Source of the DNA: Pohlia nutans
Taxonomy: Eukaryota > Streptophyta > Bryopsida > Bryales > Mniaceae
Assembly: GCA_022496805.1 (NCBI GenBank)
Contig: CM040088.1
Location: 15,903,001 to 15,967,000 of the forward strand
DNA length: 64,000 nucleotides
Reading direction: 5' to 3'
Shown here in pieces: positions 22,055 through 33,702 of this stretch. Every line of letters starts with the position of its first letter. Positions within the stretch are counted from its first letter, which is position 1. The position numbers and the translations under genes are program-made. The notes under the pieces were generated by a model, which saw nothing but the letters and a program-made list of their open reading frames with translations, did no database searches and was not told the origin of the DNA.

Positions 22055-24494
22055 CTAGGCTATTATATTAGCTATACATTTTAGTAATCCACAAACGGTT
22101 TTTTGTATTCCGATGATTTTTTTGTCTAATTTTTTGATAGTTGGTAGTGAATATGGGACTGCGTAGAAGCTGTAGGCAATTATGGCTCTGATGATAGTGT
22201 CTACCATGTTGATTTTTTGTTTTATTGTTGTTGAACATTTTGCAAGTTGCTTACATTGGTCTACTATTTTGTTTGTGGTGATGTATGTTTGAAGTTTCCA
22301 TTTTAGTGAGGGTATTAATTGAATGCCTAAGTATACATATGGTTCATTTTGGTGTAGAACGGGTAGTGGTTGGTTCCTGTAGTTGATATTTTGTGCTTGT
22401 ATTTGTGTTTTGAAGATTTCAGGTTTTGTCTTAGATTTGTTGGGACATCCAGTGATGGTGCATTTTGGTAACCCTAAGTCCATTCCAACCCATTCACAAT
22501 ATTTGTTTAGCTTTTTTAATTGTATTTGAATTGATTGCAAATTTTTTGTGAGTATTGCTAAGTCATCTGCATATGCTGCTGAGTTGATTGTACTTTTTGA
22601 AGTACCGAGTATGTATCCATTCTTTCCTCTTTGTAGCCATCTTAGTAGTGGTTCTAGGAAAATTAGAAATAAGTATGGATTGAGTGTATCTCCTTGTATG
22701 GTGCCTCTTTGTATTGGTATTGGTTTTGTTTGTCCAAAGTATTCTCTAGTGAATATGGTGTTAGAATGTGAGTAGATGTTTCCTACTAGTGTTACCGCGT
22801 TTTCTAGGTAGCCGAGGTCCTTCATTATGGCTAGGAGTCTTGCATGGTCTAGTGACCCAAATGCATTTTTAAAGTCGATATACAGAAGGTATATGTTTTG
22901 GTTTGTGAATTTTGCGTTTTCAAGTGTTGCTATGAGGATTTGAAGTTGTCTGGACGTGCTTCTTTCTGCTCTGAATCCTTCTTGACTATCGTGTAGTATT
23001 TGGTGTTTTTCACCATATGCTGACAGTATGGATGTTAGTGTACTAGTAAAGAATTTGTATACTGTATTTGCGAGTGCAATGTGTCTATGGTTTGGTAGTT
23101 GTGAGGGATCTTTTTTTTTTATAACAAGATGGTTAGGCTTATTTTCCATGATGCGGGAATTTGTTTTTGTTTGTAGCAATGTAAGAAGAACATAAAGAGT
23201 AGTTTGTGAAAGTTTTCAAGCATGTTTTTTAGAATTGCATTTGGGATTTTGTCTGGGCCGGGTGTTTTATTGTTGGCTAGATGTTTTAGACACATGTCAT
23301 GTGTTTCTTTATTAAAGTATTTATGTAGTGGGGTTTGTGGGTTCCCTCTTTTATCTATGATATATCCTTCTAAGTTGTGCCATGGGTATTGTCGAACGCC
23401 ACATGTACATTGGTTTGGATGATCTGGTTGGTAGTAGCATGTTGGTACTGTTAGTTTATTGCTTATTGATTGTTGTGTATGTATTTCATTTGTTATGTCT
23501 TCAGGACTTGTTAGTATATTGTTGTTCCTATCCATGATGCAGTCTAGTAGTGGTGTTTCTTGGTTCTTAAAGACTTTTTTTATGGATTTTCCTTGGGCTC
23601 TTTTCATATAGTTGTTTGTATTTAGATATAGCTTTTTTGATACATTATTGGGTGTGTTTTGTAATAATTTTTTGTGCTTTTGTGTTTGCATTCCTTGCCA
23701 ATGTTGCAAGGGTTGTAATCCATTCTTGTGGGTTGGGGTTTAGGTTTGGAGGTGGTGGGATTTGTTCATTCGTGTGATTCCGTAATTCTTCAATTATTGG
23801 ATGTGTTTGCCAATTTGTTGAGTGTTTTATGATGTATATTGGTTTCTGATTAGATGATATGTGGAAAGATGGTTTTTCCATTTCTTTGTAGTTTTCTTGG
23901 TAGAATACCTCCTTGTTGTTTTGTACGATTTGTTAGTTGTGGTAGGGGTGGTGCACTACAAGTGTCTTGAATTTTGTTTGATATTTTTTTAATAAGGTAG
24001 TCTAGTTTTGAACAAGTTGTTTGCCATTGGTTATGTGTTAATTGTTTGTTCATTAGTGTTGTGGTGAGTTCATTGATTTTAGTTGCATTTTCTTCAAAGA
24101 ATTGTGTCTTGAATCTTTCAATGTTGTTTGCTGGTATGGGGTTGAGAATTCTTGGTGGTTTTTCTTTTGTTGGTAGTATGGGACGTGCTATTAGTGTATT
24201 TGATGGTATGTGTAGTATTATTGGGGAGTGGTCTGAATTTAGGTTGTGGTCGTTGTGTATTGTTGATGTATATAGAGAATTATGGGTTTTGATGTAGTAT
24301 CCATCTATTAGGCTGGTTTGGTTGTAGTTTTGGCCTCTTTGTCTAGAGAATGTACTATTTGTATATATGCAAGTGAGTTGGAGATTATTTGTAAATGGTT
24401 TCCATTCTATGTCTTCATTTTGTGGTGGTGTTGAGTTGAACTCGTTATGTCTTCCAATTAAGGCTATATCTTTGTTAAAGTCGCTGCATAGTAC
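22055..24494 (-). pseudogene. LINE B end of APE endonuclease and reverse transcriptase
   Basis: The endonuclease resumes at 24494 (SDFNKDIALIG, LIDGYYIKT, SDHSPIILHI) directly after the LTR insertion. The reverse transcriptase follows in frames 23709-23119 and 23179-22055, joined by a frameshift in a T-run near 23110. Motifs: GPDKIPNAILKNM, YIDFKNAFGSLDHARLL, RGTIQGDTLNPYLF and AAYADDLAILTK. Catalytic aspartates are intact. Other small frameshifts occur near 23650 and 23880. Confidence 0.85.
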
Positions 24495-25550
24495 TGATAA
24501 TCCTAGATTTTTACCACATTCCTTTTACTTTTACGCATGTTAGTTCCTTTTCTTGTTTTCTTTCCCTTCCCTCTCACTCCAAGATCTCACCTGTTTGGGA
24601 GGGAAACCACGGCTTTCTAACCCCTCCACCCTATTACTATAATCGCAAGCAAGCTGCAACCACCTAGCCCATGGCAAGAAACGGTCTCTGGTAGGATTTA
24701 TAGGACCCCTGTTAGTTAAGTAGACACCTCTTCTTCTACATTCTTCCTCCTTTCATCGTTTAGCTGGAACTCATCCATGTGTTGGAACCGAGTTCAAGCT
24801 CACTGTTCCTATACTTTCTTTCAATGAATAAAGTTGTTACCTTGCTTGCAGTATCAAAGTGACGACATGGCTCAGTCAGTTCTTGTTCAGGCAGGTAGAG
24901 AGGCTGCGTGATCAATTTGAATGTAGCGATTCAAGGAGTGACGAAAGGCTATGCAGTTTCTTGATCGATCCTGGTGCAGTATTCTGGTTGGAGAGGTAGG
25001 ATTGGAGTTCTGAGGTTACCCATCAATGTTTAAAGTTCTGGTCGGAGAAGCAAGGTCTAAGTTTCTGTGTGAGTGAATTCATGTTTAAGTTTTGTAGAGG
25101 TGAGCTTTGAGTGTTGAAATGTATGCATGGAGCTCCACGTGTAAGTTCTGGTCGGAGAAGCAAGGTCTAAGTTTCTATGTGAGTGAATTCATGTTTAAGT
25201 TTTGTAGAGGTGAGATTTGAGTGCTGAAATGTATGCATGGAGCTCCACGTGTAAGTTCTGGCCGAGAGGAAGTAAGGTTAGAGTTCTGAGTGTATGAGTT
25301 AAGATTAACGTCTAATGTCATGGAATAGTGAGGTGATTTAAAGTTAAGCTAAAATGTCATGGAATAGTGAGATGATTTAGGACTACGAATGTATGGCTCT
25401 TGGTCTTTCATCTGCCTTATGAAAAAGCTGAGTCTTGTGAATAGAATATAGAATGAAGTGAATATAAAATATACTGTCAAAGATAGGGTCAGTTATATTC
25501 AAAAATATAAACATGAGAAAACATTACTTGTCAAAATTCTACGAGTTTCA
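24495..25550. mobile_element. Probable solo LTR, 1056 bp, TSD GTAC, inside LINE B endonuclease
   Basis: Begins TGATAATCC and ends GAGTTTCA, flanked by GTAC at 24491-24494 and 25551-25554. Deleting it plus one GTAC restores the endonuclease reading (HTYV then LCSDFN). TG...CA ends with a 4-bp duplication and no internal coding region fit a solo LTR formed by recombination. AATAAA lies at about 24826 downstream of a promoter-like stretch. Inside, a 110-bp unit (TTCTGGTCGGAGAAGCAAGG) starts at 25036, 25146 and, partially, 25256. I have no sequence match to name the family. Confidence 0.75.
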
Positions 25551-26760
25551 GTACATACGTGTGGTTTGGGTGTATTGCAATTTGTTGTGTTATATTTTGT
25601 TGGATTGTTGGGATGTATCGTAGGTCGTCTATACGTGAGGGCATGTACATATGTATTATTAGCCATGGTTGAAGAGGTTGGTTGTTTATTTTTATTATTT
25701 GGAGGTAGGGTGATATTTCTGTTGGGGTGGGGATTTTAGTGACATTTCCTGAGTATGTGTATTTTTTATTTATGAGAGTTAAGAGACCACCCCTTGCAGG
25801 GGTGTATGGTATTCTTTGTTGTATGCATCTTGTTAGCGCGTGCATGTTATTAAATATAAGTTTATATTGTGGGAAAAGGTTTTATATAAATTTTGTTGAT
25901 TTGGTTGCAGTTAATTTTGTTTCTTATATTGTGATAAGAGTGGGGCTGTGTAACGTGTATGAGATTAGTTGTTGGAGATTGGGCAGGGCTGTGTTCAATG
26001 ATGATGCATTCCAAGTGATGATGTGTGTGTGGGTTTGTAGTATGAATTTCTCGGTTTCTTGGTTGAAGTTCATTCGGGAGTGGGGGAGGGAGGGTGTGAA
26101 TATTCATTTAGTGGTTCTTTGCATCTTAGTGTTTCATAGAGTAGTTTTTCTAATAGGTATGGGAATTTGTTTCTCATGGTATTTATGTCCAATGTTTCGG
26201 TGTTATTTTTGATTAATTCGTATATTTCTTTGTTGATAGTGTTAGGGGGTTAATAATATTTTGGTTTGTTTGTTTGAAGTGTGTGTATAAGTGTGGAGTA
26301 TTTATGGGTATTTCAGGTGGGTTTTGTAATAAGGCCATCTGATCAAGTAGTAATGATGTCCAGTCTGGGTCTGGTATTTGTATAAGTAGCTGATCACATG
26401 TCTTTATTATTGGGCTTATTGTGGTGATAATTGCAAATAAGATTCTTGGCGTAGGGTGGTGTAGGTTTTGATATATGAATTTTGATAGGTGTGGATAGTC
26501 ATTAATTGTGTCTGGGTGATTTGGGTGTGTTATGTTTATTATATGTGAGAATTGTTCTGTTAGATGTTAGTATTCGGGTTGTAGTTTGATGCTGCATGGA
26601 ATAAAATATATTTTGCATCTATTTTTGTGTGTGGTTGGGTGTGTTTTGAGAATGTTTGGCATTGGTCCTGGGTTTGTTTCAATGTCCCCACATAAAAGTA
26701 GTTCTAGTTGTCTATTTCTCTTTGAATTGTTTTGGGGGGTATTTTTTTTGTTTATACTTT
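25551..26760 (-). pseudogene. LINE B ORF2 N-terminus: 2A-like motif and first part of endonuclease
   Basis: The minus strand of 26663-26689 reads GDIETNPGP, identical at protein level to copy A although the DNA differs at several third positions. The peptide preceding it ends LLLC rather than LILC. Downstream the frame passes directly from the N-terminal region into the endonuclease across the point where A is frameshifted. Endonuclease motifs RGGLLTLINKKYTYSG and HMYMPSRIDD are visible at 25845-25560. Confidence 0.8.
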
Positions 26761-27711
26761 TTAATTTTTTGTTGTGTTTGGGCGAAGCCGGTAGGCCGAG
26801 CTTGTTTTAGGTGTTTTTGGTTTTTTGGTTGTATTCTGATGTTGTCTTTATTTTGGATTTTATTGTTTGTAGTTTTCTTCTCTTCATCTTCTTTTATTAT
26901 TATTATTATTATGGTTTTTCTCGGTTTATTTTGTAGTTGGTGTTGTGGTTTTTTTGTTTGTTTGGGGGTTGATTTTTGGTTTTATTTTTTTGATATTTTT
27001 GATATTATTTTTTATATTTGTGTTTGATTTTGTTGTGTTGTTGTTGTTGTTGTTTTTTTTTTTTTTTTTTTTTTTTTTGGGATCGTATATAGTTGTTGGT
27101 GCGAGTGTTATGAGTTTTGTATTTTGTGTTTTGAAGTGTGTATATATATTTTTTTGGTTTGTAATCTTAGTTGAGATTTTTTTTTAATTTAGGTGTGTGA
27201 TGTTTTATTGTTGGGGTGTTTTGCCTTTTATGTGTTGTATTTGGTGTTTGCATATATTGATTTGTATGTATATTTTTGTGTGTTGGTATTATATAAGTGT
27301 ATGTATATGTTCTTTGGTTTGAGCGTGTTGGTATTTTGTATAGTGGTATGTATTTGTATTTTGTATTTGGTATTGGTATATACCGTTTTATTATATTTTT
27401 TGTTGTGGTTTTCTAATACATTATTTGTATCTAGATACCGTATTGGTATCTGTATTTTTTGGTATTTTTTTGCAGACATACTATACTATATTCTATGTGT
27501 GTATGTATGGTAATATAGGAGTAGTCTATATTGTATGCTATACTATGTTCTAGTGTATCCTTCTAGAAACTAATGTATACTATATATTCTACCATGTGGT
27601 CTTTGGTCATTCTACGTTTTTTTGGTATTCTAGGGCGGGGCGTGAGTCTTTGATATCTTGAATACTTTTGAGTGCCAACATGAGGGACTCGTGTATAAAA
27701 TCTATCTTGTT
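26761..27711 (-). other. Low-complexity leader between ORF1 and ORF2 of LINE B
   Basis: T/G-rich on the + strand, with (TTATTA)n near 26895, TTG repeats followed by a 22-bp T-run near 27052-27078, and repeated GTATTTGTATT words. Copy A's leader has the same composition. Bases 26775-26808 include CTCGGCCTACCGGC on the minus strand, as in A. Long frames here are composition artefacts. Confidence 0.55.
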
Positions 27712-28824
27712 TTAGAGTTCTTCATGTTTGGTGTTGTTGATGAGTTTGTCTTCTTTTATCTTTTTTTCCATCGTCAACTCCATTTCTTCTCTCATCTTCT
27801 TGTTTTCTTCTCTCATAGTCTTATTGCTTTCCTCCATGATTGAGATGACATCCTCTTTTGTGATGGAGGATGTTGAAGCAACTAGAGTTGTCACGGTATT
27901 CACCAATGCCGTATTGATGTCATTGAAGCCCTATTCTTCAATTTGTTTTTTTGTGGGTGGCTCCGTTTCATCCAAGCTTCTTCTATGTGGTGCAAAATTC
28001 ACATATTGCCCACTAATGATGTGTGTTTTGTTTAGGAAGGAGCAATATACAATGGGATTTGTGCATTGCACATTTGCACTTCCATTGTGCATTGTTCCTA
28101 CTTCCTTATGGAACCAAATAGAGGCTATGTTCTTGCTCTCCATGGTTTTGGTGATTACTTCGGTAGTGTCAACCACCGTTTTCAAGATGGGCAAGTGAGA
28201 GAGTGTTAGAGTTAGAACATCTTTTTTGGCCCTTGCCTCTGGTGTTATGCGTGGTGCATAATTTAGTCTTTTTTGTGGCATAATAATTTCTTGATTGGCG
28301 GCCACATGAAGGAGTCTTATCTCCTCCGCTTGTTTGGGAGTTGGTGCCAAAATGAAGGCATGGCTCTTATGAGTGCCTTTTTGTACATCCACGATTTCAA
28401 TATCATGTGTTTTGAGAAAGCTATTTTTCAAGACATCATAGAAGAGTGCACTAGCGGTGGTATTCACTAGGTTATCACTCTTGATTTTGATTGAGAGGTT
28501 AGTGTTTTTGGCAACACTATGGTAGCTTTTGCATACCTTTCCTAGGACATTTTTGGAGCATGGCATTTTTGAATATCCATCAAATGTGTCCAAGTTGAGA
28601 ATAAAGAGGCGTAGCCCCTTACGCATTCCAATGCCATCAATTTCGGGGTGGAGAAGGTGGAGTTTAACAACTCCATTCCATACCCCTCTTTGTCGTCCTC
28701 TTTTGGTACTAAAACATAGTACCGTCATTGGGTCTATGATGCTTGTGCCCAATGGAATGTTCATTTGTGTGAGTCTTTCAGTGATCAAGGCCTTGGTGGT
28801 GTCATGGAGGATGGGGGTTTCCAT
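27712..28824 (-). pseudogene. Probable ORF1 protein of LINE B
   Basis: A 371-codon minus-strand reading from METPILHDTT at 28824 to 27712, broken only by one in-frame TAG at 27931-27933. It lies immediately 5' of the ORF2 leader, the position of ORF1 in LINEs. The middle contains HAFILAPTPKQAEEIRLLH, which could be an RRM-like strand and helix. The C-terminus (ISIMEESNKTMREENKKMRE onward) is a strongly charged coiled coil, common in ORF1 proteins that trimerise and bind RNA. No family match is claimed. An alternative is an unrelated gene adjacent to the LINE. Confidence 0.5.
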
Positions 28825-30217
28825 GTGTACTTTGTAGTGGATCTCCTATAGCCATGTTTTTTGTTTTTTGGTTTAGAGTTTAGAGACTCTGTTTGTTTGG
28901 AGGGTTCAAATTCCAAGTTATCTAAGTCTTCTGGCTCTCCCCTACCTTCTCCATGTTTCTTCTTGTCTTTCCTGTGTCTGTCCCTTTCCTCTCTCGCTTT
29001 GTTTTCACTTTTTTTTTCGTGCGTCTCTTCCCTGCTCTTCTAGTTCCTCCTGGTCCTTTTGTCTCCTATGTGGTTACGTCATGCGGCCCATATAGTTTCT
29101 GCTTCCTCTGTCTCAACTGCTTCTGCTGGAGTTTCCTTGCCTTTTTCCTTGCTGTACTGGGCATTGTTGTTACCATTGTCACCTCCTCGCGCTCTATTGC
29201 TGTTGTTCCTCTGTCTGATTTCGCTTCTGTTCTCTCTGCCTCGGTCACCGTTGATGTTGCTCCCTTGTTGGCCGATGTTCTTCTCCGCCTTTGCATGTTT
29301 GCCGCTTGGGTTTCACTGATATTGGTCGTTGCTTCGAGCACCGGATGCGCACTGCTCTGCAATCCCTCCAGCGTCCTCCTTCCAGCTTCGTTCTCTCTTG
29401 TTTGCTTCGGTATCTTGGGTATGTCTAAGTTTGCAACTATGTTCTCCATTGCCTTCTGTTTCCATGTTATTGCCTCTGTCTGGGACATTGGTCTTTTTTG
29501 CTGCGTCAATGTTGTTCTTGGTCTTTTTCCCACTACCGTACTTAGCGTCTTTAGCAGCTTTGGCCTCCAGTACCCGCTTCAAATTAACAGAAGCGGAGTC
29601 CACTTCCATGTCTGTGGTTTGGCGCTCCTCTATAGGTCTTATCCAGACTGACTGGCGTACTTCCATGTTGGATGTGCCTTGCAGTAGAAACGGCTAGGAA
29701 TGCAAGCATGGTAACTAGATTGCAAGTGAGCGTTACAACAAATCAAGAGAATAAGCTTTGTGTGCTTACCTTTGGAGTCTTGTTGTAGGTGATTGATGGT
29801 AATGCAGTTGATGCGATGGATTACCTTGCTGATGTCCTTTGGGTTGGTGTGTCTCCTGGCATTGTTGTTGGATTTGTACCAGATCGCCTTTTCTTGTGCA
29901 ATGTCAGAGGGTGGGGAGCTGCTATTCTTTTCTCTCTGATTAGGGTTTGGGGTGCCGATGCTGCTCTGGTGCTCTAAGTAGGTATCAATGCAATCATGCT
30001 TCTTTCTACTAAGTTTCTTGCTGATGGGTTTAGAGCTATAGGGATTGGGGTAGAACTTCAAAGGGAGGTTAGTAAGGCAATAATTAGGGGTAGGGTTGAG
30101 GAAGGAATTTAACAGACAAAAATGCAATGAAGAAGGGATTGGGTGAGTGTGCTTACCTTGGCGTTGGTGATGGAGCAGCTTCAAGGTGTGGCTAGCAATG
30201 TTGATGTTGCTTACCAC
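28825..30217 (-). other. Upstream part of ORF1 or leader exons, minus strand
   Basis: Three partly overlapping minus-strand frames (30217-29639, 29666-29313, 29533-29066) rich in Lys, Arg, Glu, Thr and Ser. The sequence is more GC-rich than the LINE. AAGGTAAGCACA occurs twice (near 30160 and 29770), each a good splice donor, so part may be intronic. Whether this is the N-terminus of LINE B ORF1 with frameshifts or a separate expressed gene fragment is unresolved. Confidence 0.3.
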
Positions 30218-33200
30218 TTTTGTTGGGTTGTTGCTGCAATTTATCGGTGTTGTTTATTGCGTTGTTGATCTCTGCTGCTGCTGCAGGGGTTTTGGTGCCG
30301 TGTACTGCGTTGTTGATATCGTCTGTTGTTGTTGATGGGTCTCTGCTACTGCTGCTCTCGCTGGGATGCGTTTCTATCTGGCGCAGCTGCTGTTGATGTT
30401 TTGTTGCTGCTGATGTACTACTGTTGTTGTCGCCGCTGGACTTGTTGGTGTTGCGTGCTCAACTGCTGGTACCTCGTGCTCACTGCTGGTGTTGCATGCT
30501 CACTGCTGGTATTGCGTGCTCTGCTGCTGTTGCTAAAGCACACTGCGGGCTGTTGATTGGTGTTTGTTGTTGGTGTTGGGTTGCTGAAGGTGGCGCTGTG
30601 GTGTCGATCTTGTTGCAAGGATCTTGAAGAGAGGAGTTCGTGGCTAGTGGACTACTCGATGAGATCTGTCTATGTTGCTACACCAAATTCCTAGCTTAGA
30701 GATGTAAATGAGGTTGTGTGACAAGCGGATCTAGCGCTGTGAGGTGGCTTGGTGTCTAGATCTTGTTCCTGCAGCTAGTGAGACTGGTGTCCGTTGTTGG
30801 TGATCATGTGTGAGATCTAGATCTGGGTCTGAGAGTGTGCAGCATACCATTAGCACGTCCAGTACTGTAGGTACTGTTTCCAACCTACACAAAGCACTGT
30901 CCATGCACTTTGCACCCTTTGCTCGCTTTTGTACAATCAGATCTAGAGATTCACTACACTTTTTGCACAGATCTGGTTACACACAATACCCTCTTATGTT
31001 CCAGTGCTACACGATCTACAAGAGAGAGTTCAGATTCACCCTCACAGCTCTCACAGAGGTTTTTCACATCAGCATACTCAATCAAGCGCCAGAATCCGCC
31101 CTGCCACAGCTCTCAGCACTCCATTCTCCCCTTTTTTTTTGTGCAATATGCCAATACACATACACATAATCGAGGGAACCTCAATACTACAGAGTGCAAA
31201 AAGAAAGATTGTATGGAGAGGGAGCCAAGGTGCCCAAGCAAGGCATTCCTCCTCTGTTACACTAGTAATGTATGCGCTATAGTTAGAATAATGGGCTCAA
31301 GAGGTGATTTAAAATGACACAAGACAATTTATTGAAATTCACAAATGGAGGCAAATGTTAGAACAACAATAATCTAAAATGTAGTAGAATGACATTAGAA
31401 TATTGTTTAGACATGTTAGAACGACATTCGAATGTTATTCTAACCTATTAGAAATGCATGGTTAAAACGATATCTCACTGTCATTCCAAATGTTGTTCTC
31501 GATTACTCTCCCCATTTATAGTTGTGCATGTATAACTTGATGAAAATTTAAAAACCAGATTGCGCACCTTAATTAGTGCAAAGATTATGCTTATCAATTT
31601 AAAAAGCAACACATAAATTCAATGCCTTTGTAACAGAAGACAAGGCAATAGATGGAGCTAATAGAGAAATTTGTAAAGTCGTGAAATCTCAGGCTTCTGG
31701 TACTATGTGAGTCAAGATTCTGGCTCACAGGACAATAAAAGTAGGAGTGTCGGGTTCCAAAAATAAAAACCGGATGAGTTATATTTTCGGAAATTAAACT
31801 TGGGTGACTCGGTTCGGTCCCGTGTCAAGGCGCGCCACTAGGTAAGGTGCCGGAGCCCATTCACAAATAAACCACATGATTGGAATATAGCCACCGCCAA
31901 AGTTTGAACCTTGGACCTCGTGGCTCCAAGAGCCTCAAGGGCTTTTAATCCTAGCCCGGCACACCTCTTTTGAGCTTGTGACAATGAGTTTGCGGATATC
32001 TGTAAAATAAAGGATGGGGGATGCAACTATGGATGGGTGATCCAGAGACTTTGCGAATTTCTCTAATGTCAATGACAAAGCCTCCAAGAATGTCAAGCAG
32101 TAGCAAAACTTTGTACAATAAAGAGACACATGCAAAAATATGATATTTTTTGGAGTCAAGGAGAATGATATGCTAATAAGATAGTGATGTGCTTACTTCA
32201 ATGATTTTATTTGTGACAATATATGTATTTCAATGTGGTTATGATAGATTAAAAATATTTTAAACGTTTTGCTAAATACTTGTTATATTTTGTGAATGGA
32301 ATGACCAAAAACCACCGAAATTTTTCCAAAGTAAAATATCATTGTCAAATATAGGGTGAATGTACGTATATTTAAATGACTGATAAATAAGTTTTCATCT
32401 ATAATCTACATATTTATGGATGAAAATAGCTTCCTCACTCCGACTGAAGATTGCAATTTATTCTACCTTCAAAAAATGAAAATAAAATCACCGAGTTGCT
32501 GAACCTGACATTATGCTTGTGTACTAAAGTCACCGAGTTGCTGAACCTGACATTATGCTTGTGTACTAAAGTCACCGAGTCTCACTGGCTGTCCATCAGG
32601 CTTTATGATGTTTTGGACATTACTAACTAATATCTTCAAAATATCTTTGCATTTCCACGGTAGCAGAAGAACCTACCAGTATCATCGCAAGGAGCCTCGT
32701 GGGGCAATGTTTGATCGTTTTTTAGTCAAACATTGATTTTCACCTAATTTCTAGTTTCAAATGAAAATGGTCCCAACTTAAAAGTTAGGAGGCTACCTAC
32801 TACTTCTTAGTTCAAAATACAGTTCTACAAAATTGTTAAAATTGCGCTTTTTGTAGCTCAAAACCCTAAAATTCAAATAGACACTGCAAAAAACGTTTTT
32901 CTATCAAATTTCTTTTTATGAAAGCTCAAGAGGCATGCCACCTACACTTTGTTGTTATTTTAATTTTAATTTAAATAATTATGAAAAAATCAGGGTAAAA
33001 AATCAGGCCCACTATAACTATTTACTCGTGGCTATAATTTTTTACAGAAAGCAATTTTTTTTACCAAGATTGAAAAGTTTGATACTACTCATGTAAGAGA
33101 ACATCCATAAACATACTTGGTAAAAATATCCATTCTACGTAAAATAAAATAAAATAGTCATTATAGAACAATTAGTGCATCTCGGACTAAATACTATAAT

Positions 33201-33700
33201 GGGTGTACCAACCTACGGTATTCGATCTTCGATCCTTGCACTAACCCCATGCCGTTCTGAGATCCTCTATTATCTCCAAAGATTGATGAGTGCAAAGGAA
33301 GAATCACAGTGGCCCTGGGATAACCACAAAACTCCTGCCGTGGCAATTCCATTCCCAATTCCCATCCAAGGCAAGCACGGGTCCCAAGGGATGAAGAAGA
33401 ACAAAAAAATAACAACAAGAGAATCACAGAAACTGAATGAAAAAGGAACCCCAACGAACGGCAACCCTAGACACGGCCCAAGAGACGAGACACCAGGCCC
33501 TCACCGCAGCCCGCAGTCCCGCACCGTTAGTTGCCGACCCCAACACTGCAAGACTTTACAGAGGTTTTGCAACGTCCACGACCACGTCCATCCCCCTTCA
33601 CTCGTGCACGGTACCTTAGTATTCATTGCCATTATCACACCTCTGATTCCACCAGAAAAATTCTTCCTTTTTCTTTTCGCCCAACATTCCGAGCTGGTTG
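30218..33700. other. Intergenic: trinucleotide-rich block, short tandem repeat, PHGDH upstream region
   Basis: 30240-30620 is rich in TGCTGT/GTTGTT words that open all frames. 31310-33170 is AT-rich with no gene seen. A 42-bp unit (TCACCGAGTTGCTGAACCTG) repeats at 32488, 32530 and partly 32572. 31800-31990 is a GC-richer patch with a TTTGAACCTTGGACCTCGTGG segment of unknown nature. From about 33330 the sequence turns GC-rich and is probably the PHGDH 5' UTR and core promoter. An upstream frame from 33175 is open into PHGDH but has no sensible ATG. Confidence 0.4.
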
Positions 33701-33702
33701 CC

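Larger units (their letters stand above)
8888..30217 (-). mobile_element. LINE copy B, same family as A, split by three insertions
   Basis: Read right to left: a probable ORF1 region (27712-30217), low-complexity leader (26760-27711), 2A motif (26663-26689), endonuclease (interrupted by a probable solo LTR at 24495-25550), reverse transcriptase (22055-24040), central region, RNase H first half (interrupted by a CACTA MITE at 19693-19864), the 9-kb TIR element (10611-19642), then RNase H second half, CCHC and KPD domain, and 3' UTR ending in an (ATT)n tail at 8888-8917. Removing the insertions leaves colinear homology to copy A, which shows the two distant halves are one element. The 5' limit is uncertain. 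Confidence 0.85.

Noticed and set aside
26586..27513. Plus-strand hydrophobic frames resembling membrane proteins
   Set aside because: They are the T/G-rich complement of the LINE B leader and 2A region; the LINE runs on the minus strand.
31870..31970. Possible tRNA gene or SINE (TTTGAACCTTGGACC)
   Set aside because: A B-box-like word is present in reverse, but no A box or cloverleaf could be assembled.
33175..33702. N-terminal extension of PHGDH upstream of 33703
   Set aside because: The frame is open by chance; the ATG at 33703 has a strong context and starts a typical transit peptide, giving the normal family length.
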